From Ulota crispa (lineage: Eukaryota; Streptophyta; Bryopsida; Orthotrichales; Orthotrichaceae): DNA of 64,000 nt. The notes under the pieces were generated by a model. It was not told where the DNA came from and ran no database searches. It saw only the letters and a list, made by a program, of their open reading frames with translations. The stretch spans positions 25,367,167 through 25,431,166 of the forward strand of contig OY987246.1 in NCBI GenBank assembly GCA_963920765.1. Reading direction: 5' to 3'. Made by a program: the position numbers and the translations under genes. Position 1 is the first letter of the stretch. Every line of letters begins with the position of its first letter. Below are positions 12,362 through 23,392 of this stretch, piece after piece.

Positions 12362-12560
12362 CGGCACCGGTGGACCTGCGGGAGCCTGGGAGGGACGAAG
12401 AAAGGGAGGGGAGCAAGGAAGGGCGGGGAGGAAGGAAGGGAGAGGAGTCAGGGGAGGAGAGGGAGGGCGGGGCTACAATGATGCACCATGGTCGGCGGCG
12501 GAGAAGGACGAGAACCACCTCCTGTTGAACTTACACCACAACCTCATTCAACCACATGGC
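12362..12560 (-). promoter_or_regulatory. GC-rich 5' leader and promoter region of the PSD gene
   Basis: Read on the minus strand, this is a pyrimidine-rich C/T stretch (G/A-rich on plus, 12390-12475) just upstream of the PSD start, typical of plant 5' leaders. A plus-strand ATG at 12556 opens a 68-codon frame of low complexity that points away from PSD. A divergent transcript is possible but not supported. No TATA box was fixed. Confidence 0.4.
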
Positions 12561-14569
12561 CGACGCCGAGGCCGCGCCCGCACGCTCCCCCCTTTGGCAT
12601 CATCGCTGCTCCCTGCTTCTTCCCTTCCGCTGCTGCTCCCTTTGCACATCAACTAACTTAACTTATGTTAAGCTTACATCCCCGGATCCCCCCTCCTTTG
12701 CCCTAACTTACCCGACCTTTTTCTTTTTCTGCCCAGGCACTCCAGCATGGTACGTAACTTAAGCGAGCCCCAGCGACAGTTCGAGCCTCACCCTCCCAGG
12801 CAGCCTGGCATTGCAGCACCGCCATCACTTTTCCATCACATGGTCGGCCCAGATTCGCCGTCTCCATTAACTTAGGGTTTTCTGCATCCACTCCGATATT
12901 TCCAAACAACATCACCAACAATAGAATATCTCTCTATCTATCTCTCGAAGGCACGATTCTGTTCATCAAAAACCATCCCCACCACTATTCATTCAGGTTT
13001 TTCTTTATCATCTCAGTTAATTCCCGATCATTCATGTTCTCCTGTACCTATACCTGCACAGTACACCTAACTTAGTCCCGAACATGAACTCCTTCCTGCC
13101 GAAGTGTATACTATTTTAGAATCCTTAGTTGACTTTCATGAGCCACCAGCAAAAAAAATGTCATGGAGTCTAGAATTGAGCTTGTTTCTATCTTCCAACC
13201 AAAGGACTTCACCAACAACTATGTGTGCAACAAGCCTAACAGGAGTGCTCTTCTAGAAAGTCAATGCAAGTAAGTTAATCTGAGATTGCATAATCGTTTA
13301 AGTCCATAATTGCAGCGCACCAAACATAATAAATCGATTTGACGATGTCACGGGTTGTGCAACGTCCTGTCTAAAGTTCTTGTTGTCTCCCTCCCTCAAT
13401 GCTGCTCTAAATTTGGCAATGGTTGATAGACTTGGTACGAATGCACAATTCTAAGTTAACATCCACCACCACAACATTTGGAATTACGGGTGAACGGAGA
13501 CTGCCTAGGGCATCTCTTCTACAAAGTGCAAGAGCAAATTCTAACTAACAAAACTTGACAAAACAACAAAATTGTGTGATCTCAAAGATCTCTTTTGCAA
13601 CATCTCACCTTTTCCTTCCTCCTTCCCCTTCACCCATTTTCTTGCAATACCAACACTAACCTTTGCTGTAGGGGTTCCTTTCAAGATGGAGAGAGAAATT
13701 GACCCTAATGGAGTGTTGATTACTTGTGTTTTGCTATTCATGTTTCAAAGTTAAGTTGATATATTTCAAACCAAAAATAGGAGGTTTTTACAAACTTGGA
13801 AGTTTGGACTCATATAAGCAACTGCTACAAAAGTTTGTTCATTGCAAAAAAAAATGTACAAATTTTCACTAAAGGTTGTTTTGTTCTCAACAATATGTAA
13901 ATTTTCTTAAAAAAATTATGAATGATTTTGAAAATAGTTTTTTTATATTCCTTTTTGAATCAGTATTGGTGAATGTTCCTTCTACTTCTTCAACTTCTAG
14001 TTTCCTTCAAATTCCATTGACTTTTTACAACCTTCAAAAAATTTGCATGACTCTATTCAACATTTTAAACATTTAAACTATAATATTGAGGCACCCGCTT
14101 CAATAATGTGGTAACCTCCAATTTTGTTAACAACAACCCTTTTTTCTAGTTGTACAAAGAATGTAATGTACCACCAACATTATAATTAGAATCTGAAAAA
14201 GCAAGACCAAAACAAACAAAATTGTAATCTTCATTGGCTATGCAATCTTCATTTAGAAATTTATAGAACATTTCCATCTTCCTGTCATTAATTACAACAA
14301 ATTACAAAAAATTGTGCTAAATTATTGAAATTGGATCTCTTGTACTATTGAATTACATTTTTTTAATGAAATGTATTTGAAAATATTGGAGCAAATGTAT
14401 TCTTGAAACAATATTACAGTTTAATATGAGCACACATATGATTTTACTATAAACTTGACAAAGTTATTAACAAAAATCAAATGAACATACTTTCTAATCA
14501 TTCTTATTTTTTACTCCATTTATAATGCTTAACTTGATATGCAACGGCCTAACATGACTATCACTTTCC
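12561..14569. other. Intergenic, no gene recognised
   Basis: The GC content falls from about 50% next to PSD to under 30% by 13.8 kb. Only short chance frames are present. No inverted repeat long enough to name was found. Confidence 0.45.
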
Positions 14570-14799
14570 TTAACCCGTGCAGGGCCCTTGGGCTCCGGAT
14601 CTACGGTACCAAATACAGCTGCAATCAATATTCAAAACTTTGAATTAGCTAGAAATAAAGTGTTCTAACCATATATTGAAGGGTTGTAAGATGGTTGATG
14701 CATAATTTTTTTTGAAAAACCCTCATAGTAGCTCAAATATAGCTGTACACATGATCATACATACGGCCGCAAAGGGCATTCGGGCCCTTTAAGGGTTAA
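14570..14799. mobile_element. TTAA-flanked piggyBac-like MITE, 230 bp
   Basis: Bounded by TTAA on both sides. The left end reads TTAACCCGTGCAGGGCCC and the reverse complement of the right end reads TTAACCCTTAAAGGGCCC. The CCC start after TTAA and the AGGGCCC subterminal block match the family described across the window. The interior is AT-rich and non-coding. Confidence 0.8.
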
Positions 14800-15706
14800 A
14801 GATGATTTGTTGCTATTGCTTCAAGGCTCTATGCATATCTATAGAATATTTGGGAACAATCTAATAAGTATTTAGACTATTTTAATTATGTAAAATATTT
14901 ATAACATTTTGTCACATGTTGCCAAATTTTTAGTGACTTTGTAGGATCAATTAAGGCTAAAAATAGTATCAATAAATATTTTAAAAAATAACTAATGTTT
15001 ATACGTTTTGAAAGATACTATCTTTAAAAGGCAAAGTATGAAATCACTATGTAAGTCAGATGATTGGAAATTGTAAAATATTTTTAGAAAATAATTTGAT
15101 ATTTTTGCAATTGTTGTAAACAAGAAAATTTATTCCTAAAATACTTTATGCTTTTGATATTTTTTCTCAACTCTATCACTATACCTATACAACAAAAATC
15201 GTAATTAAAAAAAACTCACTAATAAGAAATCTTTGGCAAAGGGGTTTGTTTTAATTCGGAACCATGAGTTTAATATAAAATTTACCTATTATAAATGCCT
15301 TCTTACAAAGATGGTATAAACTATCCCTTAAAAATGGCCAACCACCCAACTATGAGAACTTTAACCCTTCAAGGACAGGCCTACAACCATGGATTTTTTA
15401 TGGAATTGCAATTATCTTCTAGGAGTTATTTTGACAATGTAATCAACATCAAAATTCAATATTATAATTTTAGTAGAAGAAGGTATGTGCATACTACACG
15501 TATAAAATTTATTCATAAACTTTGGGTGAAATTTTGAAATTATTGTAATTTTTTGAAGCAAATGCTAAAGGAATTCATATTGATTACAAAATGTATTCAA
15601 TCATGCCATTTTTTTGTCGTGGATGTGAATCACAATGAAGATCATCACGATGGGATTTTTTTCCCATGTTGGTAAAATTAGAAAAAGTAACCATTCCATG
15701 GTAATA
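14800..15706. other. AT-rich intergenic with one solitary TTAA/CCC end
   Basis: Very AT-rich. At 15361 the sequence TTAACCCTTCAAGGACAGG resembles a left end of the piggyBac-like family, but no matching right end was found before the next element, so it is at most a fragment. No gene. Confidence 0.4.
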
Positions 15707-15940
15707 TAGTCAAGCCTCTCTTATTGCATATTCCCTATTTGCATAACTACTTGGAGTTCTTAAATTGCATACTCTTTATGTGCATAAAGTGTGGTCCAAT
15801 AATCATGAATGGAGTTATTTTTGTCAGAGTGGGATCACCAAAGTACAATGTCACCAATAGAAAATTTGCTTGAACCTCTTTGTGTGCATACTACTAAAAA
15901 AACTCCCCACCATTCCCATGCAATAAGAGAGGTTTGACTA
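15707..15940. mobile_element. pogo/Emigrant-like MITE with TA duplication, 234 bp
   Basis: The left end TAGTCAAGCCTCTCTTATTG (preceded by TA) pairs with the right end ATGCAATAAGAGAGGTTTGACTA (followed by TA). About 24 terminal bases match with one difference. A TA duplication with an AGTnAAACCTC terminus resembles pogo-type Tc1/mariner MITEs such as Emigrant. The interior contains TTGCATA and GTGCATA motifs and no coding capacity. Confidence 0.75.
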
Positions 15941-16498
15941 TAGGTATTCAACTTGTGATAGTAATAAAATTTTCAAAACTAATTTTTTTAGAAACTCAAA
16001 GTACAAGGAGAATCTAGATCTAGTAATATTTCTATTGCCAGCTATGCTCAAACCAAAAACAAATCATTTTAGTAACTCACATTAAGTTTTGGTAAAAAGA
16101 TCCTCAAATTTTAAAATACACTACACGGTGGTGCATCTTTACTACTCAATTGGCAAATGGGACCTTTTGTGAACATTATGCATGCAAAAGCTATCTATCT
16201 ACAAGCTCGCATTATTCATATCCCAACAAAATCTTGGATAAAAAACACTATTATTCCACTGTCTAGAGCCTTGTCTAGAGCATTTTTAGTCATCCAAAAG
16301 CCACAAATGGTTGCAACAACGTTTAAGAGTTCAAAAAATCAAACCAAAAGTCAACAAAAGAAACCTTGCCCTATCAATTCCCCACCCTCCCCTCTTGCAG
16401 TTGTCGATAAAAACTAAATGAAGAAAACCACCTCATGCCACAGATTTCAAATATTCTTTATCATTTGCAAGCCAAACTAATGTCACACAAATACAATT

Positions 16499-16637
16499 AA
16501 GGTAACCCTCCCCAAACCTGACCCTTTAACAAGTCATCCCCAATTCCGACCCTTCAGTACTCAAGGTGTACATTTCAGTTTAGAACTTAAATGTACACCT
16601 TGAGTACTAAAGGGTCGGAATTGGGGAGGGTTACCTT
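16499..16637. repeat. Hairpin element, ~139 bp
   Basis: The outer arms AAGGTAACCCTCCCC and GGGGAGGGTTACCTT are perfect complements. A longer inner stem pairs CCCCAATTCCGACCCTT plus AGTACTCAAGGTGTACATT with its complement around a short loop near 16580. A spacer of about 25 bp occurs only on the left side. Non-coding; family unknown. Confidence 0.75.
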
Positions 16638-16844
16638 ATAGGGTGGATTACTAGTTTGAATTTTTTTGAACCAACGAAATAGTGACATGTGTACCCGTTC
16701 AATTTTGGCTAACTGTGTACCCCAATTAATTTATTCATATGTACATGATTCTCATTGATTTCTCCTTTTGCACGTGCTCTCACTATGCTCAAAGAAACCA
16801 AATACAACTTAATAGAGAAGAGTGTTTTCAAGAACCAAGTAGTT

Positions 16845-16925
16845 TTAACCCCTCAACGCCCTGGGTATCATCAAGTACACGGAAAACAGAACCATATTTT
16901 TGCTCTTGGGGCGTTGAGGGGTTAA
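16845..16925. mobile_element. Minimal TTAA-flanked TIR element, 81 bp
   Basis: TTAACCCCTCAACGCCC at the left and GGGCGTTGAGGGGTTAA at the right are a perfect 17-base inverted pair around a 47 bp interior. It carries the same TTAA/CCC signature as the larger family and is the shortest copy in the window. Confidence 0.8.
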
Positions 16926-17611
16926 GTACTCAATACAAGACTCAATAATAATTACAACTATGAAATCTCATGTGTGACAAATTAGCACAATGTTTCTTAA
17001 ATACTAAACAATAAAAGAAATTCATAAAAAACACAAACCTTTGATAAAATTGCAAATTTTCACATTTTTTAATAGTTGAACTACACAAATTCTTTACTTC
17101 AGAGCTTGTTAGAAAATGGTTTGAAACAGAATATGTGATGCCAAGATAATAAAAATATATATTGTAATCAATAAGATTTGAAGTGTTTTATTTTATGTCT
17201 TTCATGCATACCTTCTCCTTTGTTTTGCAACTCTTTTCTACTAAAATTGAAAAAATCACACATACCTTAAAATTATACATACATCTTATAAATAATTCGA
17301 CATACAATTCACTAATACTTATATTTATATAACCTGTTGATCTTAAGAAACAAGGACATGGCCGAGGACATGGCTCACATTGAAATTCTTTTGTAAATTC
17401 TACGTCAAAATCACTAACACACATTGCATCATTAGGAAGAAAGATGTAAGGATTGTAGTTTTTGGCTTGAGATGGAGAAAATCAAAAAACACGTTGTCAT
17501 TGTTATGGTTTATTTTTATTGAAAAAGACTTGTTTTATTATAAGAATGATCACTGGATTAGTCATTAGTGCAGGGATAGTAGAATTGATCATTAGAAGAT
17601 GGATCAAACTC

Positions 17612-17852
17612 TTAACCCCTAAAGGATCAAGCAGCCCTTTGTGACTAATACAATATGGGGTATTTTTTTTGTATTTGGAGTGCATCCACACCTTTATTAT
17701 ATTTGAGATCAACAAAGAAGTTAGAATATAGATTAACTTTGTTCTAGTGAGGTTATCAAGATCCCAAATTAAACCTTTTGTTGATAGCAAATGCCAATTA
17801 TACATCAGTGTACATAGTATGTATTATAGTAACTTGGTCCTTTAAGGGTTAA
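17612..17852. mobile_element. TTAA-flanked piggyBac-like MITE, 241 bp (copy 1 of subfamily with 62717)
   Basis: The ends are TTAACCCCTAAAGGATCAAG and the complement of TCCTTTAAGGGTTAA. The interior (TTTGTATTTGGAGTGCATCC, ATTTGAGATCAACAAAGAAG, GTACATAGTATGTATTATAG) is shared almost throughout with the element at 62717-62956 in the same orientation. Non-coding. Confidence 0.85.
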
Positions 17853-18297
17853 GCACGTATCAAAGCCACACCAAAAAAAACCAAACGATTTTTTGGAATA
17901 AAAACATATTCATTCTCTAAAATACATAAATCTTAAAGCACAAATTAAAGTCGTGAATGCACAAATCTAGTTAAAAGAAACCAAACATGTATGCATACAA
18001 AAAACAATATAAACATGTAGAAAAGCAATTACAAATAAAATTGAAGCATAAGTCTAATATTAAACTAAAAGACACATCTAAGATACTGTATGTTTGCTTG
18101 AATTAGAACTCAGTTTTTATTACATCGCTATTTGCATTTATGATCTCAAATAATAAAAAATGGATGTGCTGTAATGAGAAATTAATTTTTTAGATCTTTT
18201 GAACGTGTCAAAGGCATTTTATCATTTTTTAAGGTTAAGTTTACAATAACAGTGTCAAATTCAATTGTTTTGCTCTTCAAGTAATTGAGGTATTGTA

Positions 18298-18953
18298 TTA
18301 ACCCCTCATCGCCCAAGGGGCCCAAATTGGGCCCTCTGCATTTTATTTAGAGATGTGCAACTTTTTTTTAAGATTTTTTTTAGTGATTATTATTATTATT
18401 TTTCAATTCTTATTGAAGTCTAGGTTTAACATTAGGAGTTTGATTTTGAAAATGAATTAACATGATTTGTCTATTCAAGATTTTGTGCAAGGGTATCCAT
18501 TGCAAATCTTCACTTTCAAGTGTTGAAGGCTCTTGAAAATGAGCCTCAAGTACATTAGAACTTGGAGAAAAAATCATATTAAGAATTCAATTAAAAAATT
18601 TGTAAAATAGATTTTGAGAAGCCGTAAATTGATTGGGGTTATGCATGATATTCTTTATATATTTATATTTTGTTAGTACCCTCAGTTTTAGGTTTGAGAT
18701 GCAAAAAGAAGGTTGAAAGACTTGAAATCAGTTTTGCAATTTTAACACCCTCATGATCAAACATTATAATTTTTCAATCCATAAGTGATATTGTTGTGAT
18801 TTGTTTTCCTATGTGATCTATAACATGTCTACTTTGAATTTGTACGGTTGCGCTTCAGAGAAAATTACTAAGGTTGATCAAAATACTAGCATTTTGTTCA
18901 CTTTCAAGCAAATTTTGAGATACTCAAAAATAGCATGGGCGGTGAGGGGTTAA
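18298..18953. mobile_element. TTAA-flanked piggyBac-like element, 656 bp
   Basis: The left end is TTAACCCCTCATCGCCCAAG and the right end, reversed, is TTAACCCCTCACCGCCCATG. The interior (TTTGATTTTGAAAATGAA, CAAGATTTTGT, GAGCCTCAAGTACATTAGAA, CTTGGAGAAAAA) matches the element at 58467-59121 in the same direction and the one at 46772-47294 in reverse. No open frame for a transposase. Confidence 0.85.
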
Positions 18954-19278
18954 AACCCTTATATCTTAAATTTGATAAAATATCATAAGAAATTAAACGT
19001 TCTTTTAATGGGAGTATTTGATAAGTTACCAATTATACATATTTATAGGTCAAGTCCCCATACCTTCAATCCTTGTTACTGTTTTTGCAAATTTTGCAAC
19101 AAGTTCAAGCAAAATGATATGCAAATCCCAACCCAACCAACCCGAAAGATTTATAATGTTTGAAATACGATAATTTATAATTATTATCATCATCACTTTG
19201 TGGAGGTGGATGTGGTTAAGTTGATTGAAAAAATAGGTGCAAAATTATTCAATTATTTTCTTGCAGTACTGTACTATG

Positions 19279-20158
19279 TACTGTACACAATACAGTGAGG
19301 TACATGGTGCTTACAAACTGCCAATTTCAGCCTCTCTGTTTTTTTGGGTGAAATCTAGTGTAAAATTGGTGTGTTTTTTGACAATTTTTTTTATTGCATC
19401 CTTATGCAATCCCAATCAAGTATACCGAAAATTAATTTCAAAAGACCAAAAGTTTGTTTTTGGTGAATTACTTTATGTAAAATTCATAGTTTTACATGAT
19501 AATTGATTGAAATCTCTTAGTGATGAATTTTTGAGATTTTATTGCATAGGTATGTAGAAAAGATCCATGTGCACATCTTTCATGCTAAAAAGAACCCTCT
19601 TAAGTACAAAAGTTTGAGTAACAAAAGATTTTGTGTGACAAGAAATATGCCCAAATTTTGTAAACCATATTTGTTTATTTATTTGACTAGTTTTTACCAA
19701 GTAAACAATTTATCATGCTTAAAAACACAAAATTAGTTGCAATATTTGAGTTGAAGAGCAAAATTTGATTATCAGACAGAATAGTCTATTTTACAAAGTT
19801 TGGGCATATGACTTGTCACACTCTATCTTTTGTTGCTCAAAATTTTGTACTTAAGGTGGTTCTTTTTAGCATGAAAAATGTGCGCACAGATGTTTCCTAC
19901 ATACACATGCAATAAAATCTCAAAAATTCATCATCAATAGTTTTCAATAAAACTATGAATTTTACATAAAGTAATTTACCAAAAACAAACTTTTGCTCTT
20001 TTGAAGTTTATTTTTGGTACGCTTGATTGGGATTGCATAAGGATGCAATGAATTATTTTTTTGTTAAAAACATACCAATTGTACACCAGATTTTACCCAA
20101 AAAACTGAGAGGCTGAAATTGGCAATTTGTAATCACATTGTACTCCACTGTACAATAA
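19279..20158. repeat. Long hairpin (snap-back) element, ~880 bp
   Basis: Inverted arms of roughly 400 bp each run inward from GTACACAATACAGTGAGGTA at the left and its complement near 20130-20158. Internal landmarks shared with the other long hairpins are TGCAATCCCAATCAAG, TTTTTGGTGAATTACTTTA, GAGATTTTATTGCATAGG and TGCTAAAAAGAACC, each seen once per arm in opposite orientation. The loop lies near 19700-19740. Short frames inside are not coding. Confidence 0.75.
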
Positions 20159-20389
20159 CTCACAAGATATTTTACACTTGACTTGTAGAATTGGAGCACT
20201 TATTAGCAAAAATACATATACGATTTCATTCAAATGATTTTCAAACAACTAATTGTCAAGTATCAGAATGAAAAAAATAATAGAGTACCCTTACATAATT
20301 AATGATACGTACATGCCTATTTTGTCATTCATAATACTTTGCATAATAATATATAGTAAAATTGAGATTTTGTTGTTTTGAATCATAGG

Positions 20390-21150
20390 TATTGATTTTT
20401 ATGCAATCCCAACCAAGCATATCAAATTTTGTTTCCTAAAAATCAAAATCCCATTTTTGGTGAATTATTTTGTACAAAATTTATGATTTTTTATGAAAAT
20501 TGATTGAAGAAAATTGGTGATGAACTTTTGAGATTTGATTGCATGGATATGTAGAAAACATCCATACACACATTTCCCCCTCTAAAAAGAATCCCCTTAA
20601 GTAACAAAATAATGATCGACAAAGAGTTCAATGTGGGGTGGTAAGATCAAAATTTGTACTTGTACATTGTGACTAAGTTTTTACCTTTGAACATGTTGGT
20701 GTTTTTTGGTAAAATGCTAACTAAAAACAAAAATTATTTATTTTACAAAAATTGGACATATTATGTGTCACACTAAACCTTTCAAAGATCAATTTTCTTT
20801 TATTTAAGGGGTTTTTTTTAGCATGGAAGATTTGTGTACGGATGTGCGTACGGATGTTACCTATATACCCATGCAATCAAATCTCCAAAATTCATCATCA
20901 ATGTTTTTCAATCAATTTTCTTGTCAAATCATGTAATCATGATTTGTGACGCAAAAAAATTAATCAAAATTTTGGATTTTGATTTTTTGGGGTTGAATTT
21001 TGGTATGCTTGGTTGGGATTGGGGGTAAAAGTGAAATACAAAAAATGCAAGGAAAAAAAGGCCAATTGACCTCAACTTCATTTTATAACACAACATGACC
21101 TCTACATGGCAAAAGAAGGGCCAACAATCTTTATTGGAGGCCACTATATG
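20390..21150. repeat. Long hairpin element, right side longer than left
   Basis: The left arm starts with TGCAATCCCAACCAAGCATA. The right arm ends with the complement TATGCTTGGTTGGGATTG near 21005-21021. Beyond it, 21040-21150 continues with a segment (GGCCAATTGACCTCAACTTC) that matches the outer right arm of the hairpin at 35434-36317, so the left outer arm has been lost. Non-coding. Confidence 0.6.
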
Positions 21151-21173
21151 TAAATGAAAGATTGTCAGCCATT

Positions 21174-21367
21174 AGGGGGTTTCACATATGCCTGTCAGCA
21201 CCAAAATTGTTCACGTGAATAAGATTTGTGAATAACCCGGCCAAGTCATGGAGTGAACGAGCCATGGCAACCGATCTCCCAGAGGTTGTCATAGTGTATT
21301 CACCGGTGAACAAAAACTTGTTCACAACCATTCATTCATCATTTTTTTGAGATATATGAAACCCCCT
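21174..21367. mobile_element. MITE with AGGGGGTTTCA ends and ATT duplication
   Basis: AGGGGGTTTCACATAT at the left and ATATATGAAACCCCCT at the right are flanked on both sides by ATT. The same architecture occurs at 43468-43794. The interior carries TTCACGTGAATAAG- and GTTCAC-type repeats. Superfamily uncertain. A 3 bp AT-rich target site would fit PIF/Harbinger. Confidence 0.75.
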
Positions 21368-21515
21368 ATTGTATGTAAGTTACAGCATAGCAAAAGGAAG
21401 ATGCAGAGGAAAACTAGAAACGTTAATCCTAGGTAGATGGGTAGGTTTATGAAAACAAGTCAGCTTAACATGCCTAAGAAGCTGATGGAATTGTGCTGTT
21501 GTAGAGTAAGTTTAG

Positions 21516-21834
21516 GGGCGGTTCAAACTACTTCCCATGGGAGTGCAAAATCCCATCTTTTTGGGTTAAAGAAGATGGGAAATGATGGGACTTGGACTAA
21601 AAGATGGATCTGCCAAAATGCTAAACTCAATCTTGGAGTGAAGTTCCACTTTTTTTGGAGCCAAGAATTTGGAAAAGTGCTGCCAATGTAGGCTCCATGT
21701 AAGCAAGTGGGATGTGGGACTTAGGACATAGTCTGAAACTCGAAGTCCCATCTTTTGCCTCACCGCCAATCAAATTCTTAGATTTCATCAAAAATTAGTG
21801 GGACTTGGGACATGGGACATAGTCTGAACCGCCC
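21516..21834. mobile_element. TIR element with GGGCGGTTCA ends, 319 bp
   Basis: The left end GGGCGGTTCAAACTA matches the reverse complement of the right end (TAGTCTGAACCGCCC) with one mismatch. Subterminal blocks CCCATGGGAGTGCAAAATCC and GGGACATGGGACATAG are loosely complementary. The interior repeats the word CCCATCTTTT and its relatives. Non-coding. Confidence 0.65.
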
Positions 21835-21880
21835 AAGTGTCATATTACAAGATGACGAGGATGGAGGAGTGAGAAGTGAG

Positions 21881-22272
21881 GCCCGTTCTCACCACGCAGT
21901 CCGACGTGTTTCGGTGAGAATTTTTTTGTCATCTTCCTTAACGTGAGTCCACAAAAATGCTTGAAGATTCTTTCCTCAAACTTTTGAGAGAATGCCTCAA
22001 TGAAAAATGTTTCCTCTTATGACGCATTCCCCCATTTTCAGCAACCAATGGAATGATGCCACGTGACCCCAAAAAAAAAAAGTAATCAAGTTGAACCTTC
22101 TAAAATGCTTGATTTCTAAAACTTTTTTGTATTTATAATTTTCTTTATACTTTTTTATCCATGCTTATTCCTTTCACCTCTACGACTAGTGAGAATGAAA
22201 TTTCTAAACTCATTTGCAACAATGTTCTCGATGGACAGGTCAGTCCGTCAAAAGTTCCGGTGAGAATAGGGC
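21881..22272. mobile_element. Probable TIR element with GCCCGTTCTCACC ends
   Basis: The left end GCCCGTTCTCACC pairs with the right end GGTGAGAATAGGGC with one extra base. AGTCCG and CGGTGAGAA recur near both ends (21900-21925 and 22233-22267). It lies directly beside the elements ending at 21367 and 21834, forming a cluster upstream of the importin gene. Confidence 0.5.
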
Positions 22273-23392
22273 ATGAGGAGTGAGGACAGCGGACGCCGTC
22301 CCCACAGGCTAGGCTTAGGCTTGGCCACAGCCGGAGTGCCCTCCAACCCTGCAACCGAAGGGAGGGTGGTTACCTCCCGCGCCGGTCGTCGTGGCCACAT
22401 CTAAGTGACCGTGCTTGTGGGCTGCCCTCTTTATGTTCGGCCGCTGTACATTTGAGAAGCGGCTGTCTGCCCCGGCTGCCTTCATCCCTTCCGCCCCTGA
22501 CTGCTGAGCCCGCCCTTCTTCCCACATCTAGGAGAGCCCGACATGTCGCACCCCCGGCACCACAGCAGTCCAGCAGCGCACACAGGGAGGGCGAGGGGGA
22601 GGGCGAGGAGGGGGGGGAGGGGGCAATGGCGATTTAGGGGCACCACCACATGGTGCTTGCAGGGCCGCCTGGGCTGTGTGCGCGCTCGTCCGCCCCACTA
22701 CCGATGTGCTTGCTCCGCCATCGCCTCCCCTGCCTCTTCCTCTGCTCGCACACCTCTCGCCCGACCCGCTTCTTGCGCTTTTCTGTCTCCATTCCTTCCT
22801 CCTCTCCCATTCTTCCCTCCCCTCCCCCTTCCTCCATTTCCTCTCTCTATGCCTCTGCTGCTGCTTGCCCTCCTGTCCCCGGTCGTCTCTTCCGCGATTC
22901 GCTTCCCCGCCTGTAATTGCGCTTGAATTGCATATCAAGCTCTATTTTTGCCACCTCCACCACGCAGCTTCATTTTCTGCTTTTCTCTTCCTTCCATTTT
23001 AGGTCATTGGGTGTATCGGTCGATTTCGACCGTGTTCTCTGCCCGCAGTCTCGTTTGCAATAATCTTCATGCCGCCAGATCTTACACCTCGTTAGCTGGA
23101 CGGGGGTTATCGAGGTTTTTGTCGCGAAACCTTTTTACTGTGCAGCCCAGCCCAGCCCAGCCCAGGCCTCGTGTGAGAATTCTGGCGGAATCGTGCACGA
23201 GGATCCTATGGAATTTAGTCTCTCTTGATCGTTAAGCCGTGTAGGCTCGGATCAGACGTCCGCTCATCTTGTTGTTCTTCTTCTTCATCAAAGACACGAA
23301 TTGGTTATTGTCCTGCTCGCTTGGAGAAAACGTTTTTGATTGCGGTGGCCGAGGTAATCGTAAGTGCCGAGAACTATTGAAGCCCATCTGCC
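22273..23392 (+). promoter_or_regulatory. GC-rich upstream region and 5' leader of the importin-11 gene
   Basis: The composition shifts sharply to GC-rich at about 22.27 kb and remains so to the start codon. The stretch 22580-22900 is purine- or pyrimidine-rich, and open frames there on both strands are low-complexity. A four-copy CAGCC run lies at about 23143-23165. TTCTTCTTCTTC just before 23290 is a common plant 5'-leader feature. No TATA box was fixed. The first importin codon is at 23393 in a CCATGGC context. Confidence 0.5.

Noticed and set aside
12024-12518. 164-codon minus-strand frame over PSD exon 1
   Set aside because: Shadow of exon 1 in another frame; the true frame carries the presequence, membrane segment and the splice into the conserved exon 2.
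22528-22938. Long frames on both strands upstream of importin-11
   Set aside because: Low-complexity Pro/Ser/Arg/Gly composition from a GC-rich pyrimidine tract; frames are open on both strands at once, which indicates composition and not coding.
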